From the NCBI GenBank assembly GCA_020091685.1, contig CM034597.1:28570388-28634387 (forward strand): DNA of 64,000 bases, read 5' to 3'. The notes below the pieces were generated by a model. It had not been told where the DNA came from. It made no database searches and was given only the letters and a program-made list of their open reading frames with translations. How positions within the stretch are numbered: the first letter of the stretch is position 1; every line of letters starts with the position of its first letter. Of the stretch, positions 35,601 to 47,900 are shown in pieces. Made by a program: the position numbers and the translations under genes. The DNA comes from Lutjanus erythropterus (Eukaryota > Chordata > Actinopteri > Lutjaniformes > Lutjanidae).

Positions 35601-38600
35601 AGCTAACAGCTGATGTATCCAGAATCTCATGTTCAGCACACATTAAGTGCCCGTTCCTGCAGTCGAGATGCATGAGATACACGACTCCTCTGGGTATCTG
35701 GAGAGCAGATGTGTCTTACACTGACATGTCATTGTTTTCTCTCAAACTAAAAGATGATCATGGGGGGGTCGCAGTTTGCTGCAAAGAGTCAGAGATTGTC
35801 CTGTGCGAGGGCATGCTGCTCTGAAAGATCACCTATTCCCACACCGCTGCATGAAAAAGACAGAATTTTATTGTCAATGGTCAAAATTTTGAAAATCTAA
35901 TATGATCTGTACAATTACTTGATTAATAATTTTAGCACAAGTGGATATTATCAGAATGACCTTAGATTACATTAGTTTGAGAGACTTTACATCAGAGAAC
36001 AAGAGAACACCAGCAATGTGTGCAAATCATATTATAATTCTAATTATAGTGTAAAAACCCTTGTTGATGCAGTAAAAAGAGGGTAATTTGGTTTTGGCTG
36101 CATGTGTAGAAGAGCTGCAATGATTAATCAAGTAGTTGATCAAAAAAAAATTAGTTGCCAATTATTTTAGTTATTGATTAATTGTTTCAGTCATTTAGTA
36201 ATTCCAGTCAAGTTAAATATCCTGGTTCCAGCTTCTTAAAAGTGAGGATTTGTGCTTTTCTTTGTCATTTATGATATTAAATTAGTCTTTGGGCTCTGGG
36301 AAGTTATTTTTTTGACGTTATATTGGCTAGACAATTAATCCATTAATCGTGAAAATAATTGGCAGATAAATTGATAATGAAAACTTAAGGCAACAAAAGC
36401 AATACAATGTATGCAGTCAATATGACAATTCAATACAAGAAAATTGAAGGCCCAGACAAAGATTTACACGTTGGCATTTTAAATGATTTAGTCTCTAAAA
36501 TAAAAGCTTTTTTAAGTTCCTGGATTGCCTTATCCTGCTTTTGCTTCCCCATTTCCCAAGAGCAACCAGTCATCTGTTTTTGTCAGTACTAGATGATATT
36601 AACAGTTGTATAGATCATATTAGATTTAAAAAATGTTGACCAGTGTCAATAAAATGCTAACTTTTCATGCAGCAGTGTGGGAATAGGTGATCTTTCAGAG
36701 CTGCACAAGACAACTCTTTGCAGCACGCTACGACCCCCCCATGATCATCTTTTTGTTTGAGAGAAAACAATGACATGTCAGTGTAAGACACATCTGCTCT
36801 CCAGATACCCAGGGGAGTCGTGTATCTCATGCATCTCGACTGCAGGAACGGGCTCTTAATATGTGCTGAACATGAGATTCTGGATACATCAGCTGTTAGC
36901 TTGGATATCAAGAGATGCACAGGATGTTGGGCTGGAGGAGATTTCTGTGTTGCTGTAAAACGATCCTGGTCTGAGTGTGTTATGCAGTCAGTCTCCCAGG
37001 ATTCACAGCGGCATATGACTGTATCTGTCTATATATATATGTGCTTGTGTGCCATTATGTCTGGGATGGTGCGTGTGATGGGTAGAAAATCACTGCTGAG
37101 ACTAAGAGGCTGTAAAGAAAGGAACTATAGACTGATACCAAACGATCCAATGATACACAGGTCATTATCAAAGCGTTTTTCATGTTAGGGTGTAAGATCT
37201 TTTTCCAGGTTCTCTTACGGGACAGTCCAGCTCACAGGTTGAAGTGCCGGCCACTGTGCTAGCTGGGAGTGCAGCTCTGTACTGTCTTTCTATTTAGAGA
37301 GGCATCTATTATTTATCAGCCCCTCTCCCCCGGCGGTGCATCAGAGTTGCCTGAGAGCCCTGTAGCTTCCCGTTTTCCTCTCCCCACCTCCTCTGTTCTC
37401 ACTTGCCTCCTTGTATCTACAGTAGCTATCAGTGTCTCATCGTCTCCTTCCTCTTCGTCCGGCCGCCCCGACTGTCCGGAGCATGAGTCAAGGATGAGAG
37501 GCCCTCCTCATGCTGTCTCCCTTATCTCCAGGGTCCTGCCTCACCTCGATATCACCTGCTTGCTCTCATTCCTTTTTTTTAAATGTCTCAACTTGATCTT
37601 CATTTTTCTCCACTGTGTCATTTCAGGACTGCATCTGACCTTGTGTGTTTAGTTCCAAGTACATATTCTCTCTAACTAAATCAGTCACACATGACTCAGT
37701 CAGTCCAAAGCAACATGTTGAAGTGTTTACGTTTTTGTCACACAGTTGGACCTAAATCATTGATTAAATGTGCAAAGTACTGAACAGATAAGACGACATC
37801 ACATAACTGACCTCAAATTAAATTCATTATGAAATTTTCTTTGCACCACATTTGGGAAGCTAGCTCTTTGACCGGGTGCAGTCCTGAGCATCAGACCCTT
37901 CGCCCTCCCTGCTGGAGCATGTACTGAAACATTTCATCAGCTTGTCTGAAGATGGCAGGAGGAGAAAGAAGAGGGGAGTGATGAATAATTCACAGGGGCC
38001 CTTTGGAGACAGGATGAACGGCATTGTGGGGAGAGGCTGAGCATTGTGAAGGGAAATCTTTGTGATAAGATACCCTGACCGCTGAGGTAGTGGCGAATCC
38101 TTGGGTCAGGAATACACCACGAGCACTGTTAGCTTAGTTTGTTAATTTGTCTATGTGTGTGTATGTGTAGTAATTGTCAATGCTGAATATAGATATTAGT
38201 ACCTTCTGTGTTTGTTCACATGCCTATGATGGCATTTACCACAGTCTAGGTGAGTGTAATTACCAGAAGATTAAATTTCTGTACATTTAATTTCCAAGCT
38301 GAAGGTGGTTTTCTGATACAGTCTGCAAGATGTTATTTAATCAGAAACAGAAAAGTATCAGGAGGCACATATAATCAGGCAACAGGGAAGCATGAGATGG
38401 TTGTCTGATTTAATAACCTGCAAAATAAATGATTATAAAAGAATTAAGAATGCACCAGGTTAAAAACAAGCAAAGCTTTTCAAGCATGTCCTGGTTACTG
38501 TAAATTAATTTGAAAGACAACCGTGATATTTTTATTCTGTGACTAGTTGGACAGTAGCATGAAGTGACATATTCTTAGAAAAAATAGAGTTGCTTTACAG

Positions 38601-41600
38601 TTGGCTAAGTATCAGCATAAAAATGATTCTGGACCAATAATAATATTATATTTCTTGTGGATTTATGTGGATGCCAGCAGTATGCCAGTATATTGTTGTA
38701 TACAGTATATAATAACAGTTTCATTGCATTTTCAGAATGCAGATACAGAATAAATTTAAAAAAGAGAGAGAACCAGGGTGTTTAAGGCAAAGACCTTGCA
38801 TGCCCCTCATTTTCATATTTTAGTTTGCACAATGTAATAAAAGCAAAAGTGAAAAATATGTGAAATGAGTATGAAAATCGAGTAGACTAACTTTGATAGA
38901 CACTTAATCCAGTCAATATCTGTTGTCATCCCCTGTTTTTTGTTTGTTTGGTCTTTTTTTCTCTCGTTTGTCACTCAAAGAAGTGCACTCTCTACCCCCT
39001 GGGACATGTTTGTGGGTGAATTAAGTGTGTTTTGTGATGTCTCTTCCTCTGTTTGTTTATGGGTTGAAACAGTCTAACATGCCAGAATACTGCCAGATTT
39101 CTTCAAAGTTTATGTACTCACCATTAAGAAAGAACAGAATAGGGACATAATAATATATTTTAGTTTTTTTTTTGTTTTTTTTTATGGGATCAGAATTGTC
39201 CACATTTCTGTGTAATTGTTGCTCCTCTTCAGCTAATAGTTGTCTTCCTTTGCACAGCCTGAAAGTCCATCATGCAAAGTTCAGCTTCTCTGTTACTAAG
39301 TGTGAATCGATTTGTTGTCATTGTGAATTAGAAAATGGTTGTTAGGGCCACCTGGCACCCTCAGATTTAGCCCCAGGGCTGCAAGAGTGTCTCTGCCCGA
39401 GATGCTTTTTGGAGTACAAAGTGACTTTAGATTACCTTTCAAATGTTCTCTGTATGATGGTTTGGTTTACTTCCACACCGTCAGTCTGTCACGTTACACA
39501 TATTTTAGTTGTTTTTTCTCTTGGTATCACAGCTCTGCTCATATCATCCATCTCAGGTTTGTTTTGCCAGCAGTTGTATCTTGTGAAAAAAAATAACATC
39601 AACATGTACTCTTATCGCAAATGTATGGTATCATTTTCCCATGATGGATATGAAATGACCTCCACTGTCAATGTGGACATCAGCCTGACTGAGGACTGCT
39701 GCTCTGGCATCAGTATTCAAGCATCTTATTTTCAGGCATTTCATTTTGCATCTGTGGGGTTATTAGAGCTCTGTCTGTATCTGTCATGGGTCTTGATCCA
39801 ATATCTGCCAGGGTCTGCGTGTATTTATCAGGAAGGGGTGTGTGGGAGGATAGGTTGGAGTTTATTGGTGTGAGGTACAGCACCTCCTGTATGTGCTTGT
39901 TCTCCTAATAGCCTTGCTGTGCCTCTCTGCTTTCCTGTAGCTGAGAAGCATCAGAGCCTACAGTAATAGGGTTTAGTCAGCAGCACAGCGGCAGCAGCAC
40001 ACCTTCGTTAACAGCCGGGCTGTGAGACCATGTTACACTCCTGCGGGCCTGAAGCAGCATTGTGAAACTTAAGAGCGTGCTGTTAATGTCAGGCGTGTGC
40101 AATTTTAAGAGACAAAAAAAGACAGAACTTTTAGACTTTGGTCCCTTTTGCTCCTCTATTAAAGGACCAGTGTGTAGGATTTAGTTGAATGTAACAGTGA
40201 GCTTGCAGGTTGAAAACAGATAGTCTGACTCTCCCCTTCCAAACATGCAGGAGGGCCTACAGTGGCTGCAAAATCTGCCCAAAATATGAAAGGCCGTAGT
40301 CTTGGTAGGCACACAAAAAAAAGATAATTTTCCTCTTTTCTTTTTCTGAATCAGCAACTGCGCACATTGTTGGTACAAAAAAATCACTGAACACTGACTT
40401 ATTTTGCAGCAAGCCAAATTTCAGGCAGAAAAATCAAGACAAAACTGAACTGAGATGTTGAATGAACACGACAATTTTTTATACTTTCTCTTCTGTCCAT
40501 ATTATCAAATGCTAATATTTGATTTTTTAAACGTGGTTTTGACAACGTTAGGATTCTTTGATACTTTTGACAGCATTAGCAGAAACATGGCAGTTCATCA
40601 TGCATATAAAGAGCTCATTTTATGGTAACTTATTTTAAGGTGATTATACACTAATGAAAACATACATAGTATTGTTATATAAGATTTCTATTTTATTCTG
40701 TCATATTCAGCAACCTGCAACTGTCTCTCTCAGAAACAATCGGGTGTTGCAACAAGTAGTTGCAGGGCGGTACTGTGATGTTTATTTGTGCCTGGAACAT
40801 AAGCGCTGTGAAACAATCAGGAAATAATGTTTTATTTCTCAGATTCATCGACTTGCTTGCTACCAGCGGTCCTTCACCTCATTCAGTCCCTACCTTGCAC
40901 TGGTGGTGTCACAATATTGGAATTTTCAATTTCAGTACAATAAATTGAAAATTCTCAACAGTTAAGTCAGAGTTTCATGACCACAGCTGCTTGATCTGCT
41001 CCTTCCGTAAAAGAGACAAAGCTGCACACAGAAAAGAGACATCAAGTGTAATTAGTCTGTTTTTCTAAGAATATAAATAGGGAATGAAGATGTAACATTA
41101 GTGTAATGACCAGCGAAAAACACATGTCAAAAACAGAACAACTCTCCTGCCTTATGGGAAGTCTGCAGGGACACACTTCTTCAAATACAGAGGGCTTTTA
41201 AGTGGTTGATGATGGTTAGGTGGTTGATGAGACTGTCAGCCATCGGCCCAACCGTACTGTCTTGTCCTCTATGTTTGCTTGACCTTCTCTTCTTTTTATG
41301 TGTCAAGACAAATACAGGGTGATAACTTGATGGTCATTTGAATATGTAACTGCAGATGAACAAGGGAGGCTCATGATGACAGTCAGTATCATAACTTGCA
41401 GCATGGTGTCTCATGTGACTGACCTTCTGGCTGGCAGGCTGACATAGATTGTCGAGTTGACTAACTCACTGCTCACACCTGCTTGGGAATGTAAATCATA
41501 GTGTGAGCGTGTGAGCTGCAGACTAGGACAAAGATTGCACTTGCGACACAGTTTATACAGTTACAGTATTTGTTTTGGTTCAGTGACTCTTCTACTACCT

Positions 41601-44128
41601 CTCCTGTGTCATGAATAGAGCTAAACAACATTAGCCGCAGTAATCTGTTCCTCTGGAGAGTCTGTTTGGCTGAGGGGGAAAGTGAGAGGCCAGTGAGGCG
41701 CTGTCTGAGTGGATTGGCCCGAGCCTCGGCTGCCTTTTAATGTCTTTAAAAGCTTTTCTGCTCTAGCACCGCTCAGCCTGTGCACTAGCACAGCCATTCA
41801 TCTGCTATACTGCCTTGTTTCAAGCTCAGTGAAAAATGGCTCTTACACAGGAATATAGTTTTCCAGCTAATTCAGTGGCATCTATCTTATTAAGTTCTTT
41901 TTTCACAGCATTTAGAGTTATGGTTTACATTCTGCTTTACATGCACAGTAAAGAAGAAGCAGCTACTTTCCATGCAGGAACTGAAAATCTTTCATAAAGT
42001 CAATGATGAATACATACCACACTTGTATACATGCTATGACCTGACCTGGATGCAGTCAGTCCTGGCTGTATGTCAATGGCATTTCGCAGCCTGTGTGTGC
42101 ATGTGTCAGGGCCTGTGTTGGGTCACTGTTTAATGTCACTGGCAGTCTGTTTGTTCTCTGTCTTTGCTCTGAGGATGCAGCCTCGCCCAGCTCAATTTCA
42201 CACATGGACCCCAAAGCCTCCTTCTGAAAAACCAGGCAAGAATCTGTAGTGAAGGAGCTTTACCTTCTCATTTTTACAAAGATGATCATAGGGTGCTTTC
42301 ATACCTTAAAGCCTGGACCAAGGTCCGAACCAAGGGTCATTATTTTTCTGCGACTCTGTTTGCATTTTGTTCAGTTAGTTTTGGTCTCACATTACAATTA
42401 TCTACATGGACTTAACAGCTTCATATGTCATACCTACGTCCTGACGTCATCACCTACATGGGCTGCGTCTCCCTGTGTTTGACATTGATTAGACATGCGT
42501 GCATCTGATTTTGGCGTGTTTAAAATTTGGCAGAGAGCCTGTCTTCAGTGGCCTTATATGGAGAGAAATTAATGAATAGATTCACTTGTCACCATAATAT
42601 TATTATTATGGCACTACTTTTGGGTTAGAAGAAAAGATTAATACCACTCTCACGTCTGTGTGGTAATACAAAGGTAAGCTTAGTTAAGCATTTAGATGTA
42701 AAGAGGGGGAAAGCTGCTAACCTGCCTTTGTGAGTTTTTGTCGGTGGACATATATACGAGGCTGACAAGGCTATGTTTGGTTTATATCTTTTATTAATTC
42801 ACATATTGCATGCCAATTTTTTGCTCACATGGATTTTGTAACATCGTATTGTAGAGCTGCACAATATATTGTTTGAGCATCGTCATCGCAATGTACATGT
42901 GTGCAATAGTCACATTGCAGGTCCTGCGATGTAGGAGGCAAATGAACTAAACGTGTTCTCATCTAATTTCAAGGGTACCTGACACACACTGCGCGCAGCG
43001 ATCCACCAATCACAATCATTCTTAATCAGTTTGCCAAAGCAGGCCACGCCCCTGCATATGGAGTGAGTCGCAAGATCTGTGCAGGTTAATTCGCAGTATA
43101 TATCACAGGGTTAAAAAAAATCGCAATGTCAGTTTTTTCCAATATCGCGCAGCCCTATCGTATTAGGTTGTAGCTGTTCGTTGCAGAGTAACCTTGTCGG
43201 AAGAGTCAGAAGAACGACTTCTCAACTCGATAAATGGGACCATCCACGGAGCATGTGAATGCAGCATAACTTTCTGCAGTTTTGCCATCACTGAGAGGTT
43301 GCCAGGCAACCAGCGGACACTTCAGGAAGTGACTCCACCTTGCCAAGAAATAGTCTAACACATAACAAAAACCTGGATTATACTGTAGCCTCCTACTCAT
43401 GCTTTCACTGTTTATGCTAAGCTAAGCTAACTGGCTCCTTGCCGTAACAATCTTCTCATCTAATTCCGAGCTATAAAATGAATGAACATACTTCCCAAAA
43501 TGCTGAACTGTTCCCTTTAAGGAAGTTTATGGGTATCTGTCGTATGAAATTTCCAGACATCTTTCTGCATTTGATTTTCAGCCAGGAAGTTATTCTCTAC
43601 TCAGCTGAATCTGTTTGTTGTTATTGTCTTCTTTTATTTTATTGTCTTGTCTGTGTTTTGTGATCTGTGTTGTTTACTTTAGCTGTCAGTCTTGCTGTTT
43701 GTCTCTCTCATATATAAAAATGGTTATACAAGTAAAGTATGTGGTTACTGTTTTGTTTGTTAATGTTAAAGTGCATACATGTGAATATAGATAACTCAGC
43801 CTTGAGCATGAGGTTACATTACATTAAATTACATATGTTAAGTGAAAAGCCAGCTTTAGTTTCTAGATTTCCACACAGCGTCATCACTGCGTCGTCACCA
43901 GTACTCATGTCATTTCAGTGTTGTGTTTTGGTGCCATTAATGAGTAACATGAGTGTCGTGGCTGCTGATGGTGTGTGTATGGAAAACATGGCTCACTGGG
44001 TGTGTCTGTGTCCTTCTGCCCTCAGCCCGAGATGCAGACGAGCGGGAGAAGTGGATCCACGCCTTAGAGGGAACTATCCTCCGTCACACCCTTCAACTCC
44101 GGGTATGTTACCATGCACTGTTTGTATA

Positions 44129-44180
<52 letters not shown>

Positions 44181-44905
44181 CGCGTGTGCGTTTTAGTATG
44201 TCTTGTGTGTCTAATCCATCCACTGAAGTTAAAAGAAGAAGTCGTTTTGCTGTGGGGCTTCTTGATGTTTGCATGCCTGTTTATGTTAAGTCCTATGCAA
44301 GCAATGTAGTTTTACTCCAACCAGTTATTTTCCTAAGCAAATATTCAGTTCTTTACAATACCTGATGAGTAGACAGTAGCAAAGATACATAGGTTACCTA
44401 GGTATCAGAGCTTTCATTGTGGGATTTTTACTGAACCCCAGATTGCATGAGTTTGCATACTCTGTAAAGCATGTGCTATGCTGCACTGGCACGCACATGA
44501 TGATGACTTTAAAAGAGACTGTGCATCTCAGATCTTGCTGTTAGCACTTTTTAGCTCTATGTGTTTTTCAGCTCAAGCGAGCACTTCTGAGTCAGTAATG
44601 AGTCTTGCCGGTATACATGAAAATAATGGTTCCTGTTTCGTATGGAATTAGATTTTTGTAATTTCCAGGTGTTGGTAAATCAAGAAAAGGGAAATAGAGT
44701 CTCTATTTGCACCTCGGTACATATAGACACACAACAGCTTTTTGACAGTTTACAACTTATCCCCTTATTTTAGTTAAAAGCAGCAAATTCACCATTGAAA
44801 AGAAGTTGTGGTGGATGAATGCGTAGCTTTCTTGTGGGAGAGTGGGAATAAGTAGGATTTCACAGTAGTGTGAAATTACATGTCAGTGGTGTCTGTTGTT
44901 TACAG

Positions 44906-44948
<43 letters not shown>

Positions 44949-47900
44949 CACAACAGTAAATTAACTGTCTTTTCTGAGTAAGGAAACCAAACCTTTATGG
45001 CTGCGTTCGTTGTCGTTCCCACACAGTGAACAAACAACGCTGCACAGATGAATTATTTACCTATTGTCAACTCTTTTTTGGTTCTTTGGAGAGTACTGGG
45101 GCAAAAAAATGAGAGGAGGAAGGTTTATTTTAGGAATATTCATGATTAATCATTAATCATCGTTAAGAATTTAACCAGTTAAAAATCTATTAACTGAAAA
45201 TATATTTTTGTGTGCCATTTCTGTAGAGCTCACAGGTTTTCTCATGCTCTGGTCTTGGCTGTCTTGTTATTCCACCAATAGCAGTAATTAGCCATTTGAC
45301 ATAGTTTTCTTTGGTGGAACCATTTATTGAATAAGGACAGGTGTACAAGAGCAGCCACTTCAAGCAAGAGCCCTATTGTTTTATTATTCTGTTTGTTTAG
45401 ATGGTTTATGCTTCTTTAATTGTTTCACATAACTAATGTGCCCCTAAAAATATCTTCTTTCTTGTTAACTATTAATGATTAATCTATTAATTGTTTGGTA
45501 ACACATTCAACTATTGGTTATGAAAAATGCACAAAATTTGCTATCCTCATTTATTTTTGTGTTCTTAGAATAAAGTCAAAATGTTGTGACTAAAGTTGAA
45601 ATACCATTGAAATTGTATTTCAACCTCATTCTTGTATCTGCAGTCTTCTGGCAAGTATATGGTAATATGATGTATACATAATCAGAATGTAACAGCTGGA
45701 TTTTAAAACCATCTGTTTACATAATAAACATCTAGCTATGTGTACTCAAATGTCAGATATGGCTTGAAAAATCTACTGAGAACTCTGGAAATGTGAGTCT
45801 GGACAAGGCTGGAATTTTGAAATGGAAAATGTGTGACAGTCGTGTCAGCAGTATATGGCACGTTGTGTGGCCGCTTTGGGCTGGCATCATGACTGCGTTT
45901 AGTTTTATGGAAACTTTCCCTGTTTGATTTACTGCTGCCCTGCTGGCAGACTGTTTTGCCTGTTTATTTTGTGTGTCTTTTTATGATTGTTGAGACTGAG
46001 TGTGTCTCAGCCAGCTCTTTTTCCTGCATCTCCTGCCCTCCAGTTGTTTCTCTTATTTCCTGCCAAACCTTCCTCCTTCTTCCCCCCTCATCATCCTCAG
46101 CTTGCAGCTCTTTCCACCCGTCTCCACTTCCTTTTCACCCTCATCTTATACGCTCAACCTTTTCATTTGCTCTCCCTCCCTCCTTCTTTTTTCCTGCCGT
46201 CCCTCCCTCTGTGGCAAATCCTTCTGATGTGCTACGTGTGCCTGCTTGCTCTGTGCGCACACACATACACACACTCTTATGCAGCGTTAGCGGGCTGCTG
46301 TCATAGCGTCATGTGACCTAGGAGTAACCAATCTGAAACCTGCTTGCTTGATCAACCAAACATCTGCCTGTGCTGCCTCAGCCAATCAGAGTGGCTGTTA
46401 GTGCTTTCCCCTGTCAGCACTTGCTGCTGCTGCTTTGTGTGTTTTCTGTTCTGCCTGCGTGAGAGGAAGTGTGCCTTTCCTGCCAGGGGAGGGTCCTGGA
46501 TTAACTCAGCTCTGTCTGCCCTCATACCGAACGCTCAGCTGATAACTGCTGCCGAGGGATACGCTGTGTCCAGACTGGCTGCTCAGCTAGCTCACAGTCT
46601 GACTCCAGGCTGCTGTGGTTTATGTTGGCAGACTGCAGTGGAGAGCAGGCGGAGGAGATTGTTTTCTGTTTCTGTGTGAAGGAGGAGGGAGGAGGGACGC
46701 TAACTTCACCAGAGCTGCTGGTAGTTTGTTGGTGTAGGGAGAGAAAAGGAGAATAACAGAGGCAGAGAAAGTGAAACGGTCTTGTGTCAGGCAAAATGGC
46801 CTGATGGGAGATGTACACGATTTAACGCAGCATGTCCATTGGAGCGAGGCACCTTGTAAGTAAACATACACACACACAAACACCACTGCACCACAGCAAG
46901 GAGAACTTTAACGGCTGCAGTGCGCGGCTGGGGCAGCAGCGGCATTTTAAAGTGGGTCACACTGCGTGAAAAGACAAATAGAAACAGGGGGGAGGGTGCG
47001 AGGATAGTGTTGTTTATAGAGTCTGGGGTGGTTGGGGTGGGTTTGTGCGTGTTGATGTGTGAGACTTTGCAGGCTGCTCTAAAATATTCCCACTATGTCA
47101 CAGTCACACACACACACACACAGAGGACAGGGATTCATGTCCTGTGTGGTGGGAATGAGTGGGAGCGGAGGCGCAGACGTCTCAGAATATTTCAGGAACA
47201 GTGACGAAGCACTGGCTGTTTAAAGAAAACCAACCACCTGCCTCTGACTTTCCGCTTCCAAACTTATCAGCTCTGTCTGTAAAAAAAACACTTCCCCTCC
47301 TTTATGTGTGTTGACACAACATGAATTATTGAACACTGTAATGATAGGGGCTCTGTCTTATTTTTCTCTCCTGTTTTTTTTCTCACACATGCTTGCTTCA
47401 TTTTCCTGCTCAAAGGTTGTTTTAGTATCTTTTCACATGTATTTCAGACCTGTAAGGCAATATATAACAACATATCAAATATCATGACATTGCAATAGAA
47501 AATGTCTCAATATTCAAACACAGTGGACTGTAGCAATACAGTGATATTACATGGTTAATTGTAAAAAAGGATTGCTGCTGACTGCTGCATTGTTCTTGTT
47601 TTGCATTTCTACATGCATAATTACAGCATTCATTGCCAAACACAATTCATGTTAGTTTTTTGCAGATTAGTTAATGGCTTGCTACTGTTATTTTATTCTA
47701 GTAAAGAAGGAATGCAGAATCATTTTTAAGCTAAAATATGTAACATTTACACATTAAAATGTCTAAAAACACTAGAAAAACTCTATACTATATGTGATAT
47801 ATTTTGTTTAGTTGTGTACTCACATTATCCCAAATGTTTCCAACAATCTCCAAATACAGAGAAATATGTCATTTATGTAAGGAAACTGTGTTTCCAGCTC

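Larger units (their letters stand above)
34677..44025 (+). other. osbpl9: osbpl9 intron 3, remainder
   Basis: 9.3 kb, AT-rich. It holds two GCTGCAAC MITEs (35256-35573, 36109-36400), a large inverted repeat (35566-36936), a TTAA-repeat start (40163), a hAT element (42852-43157) and the tail of another TTAA-type repeat (to 43516). The long frame at 37269-37652 lacks any recognisable domain. Confidence 0.6.
44103..46307 (+). other. osbpl9: osbpl9 intron 4, first part
   Basis: AT-rich; holds (TG)n at 44131-44177, (TA)n at 44910-44945 and a pair of ATTAATCATTAATC-like blocks (about 45137 and 45465) that may be decayed element ends. No exon. Confidence 0.6.

Noticed and set aside
35582-36920. Nearly identical ~80-residue frames on opposite strands, which could suggest a duplicated small gene
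   Set aside because: The identity is at DNA level across an inverted repeat including non-coding edges; no start context, no known domain. Treated as a repeat.
37269-37652. 127-codon frame with IIYQPLSP, faintly like the ORP9 AIYQPSPLEP block
   Set aside because: It lies between exons 3 and 4, in the wrong order, without matching splice sites; the likeness is short and probably chance.
39409-39873. 154-codon frame in osbpl9 intron 3
   Set aside because: No domain, AT-rich, Cys/Phe/Leu-rich composition typical of random intronic frames.
43739-44365. 208-codon frame spanning osbpl9 exon 4
   Set aside because: Reads in a different frame from the exon and through the (TG)n array; the true exon is 44026-44102.
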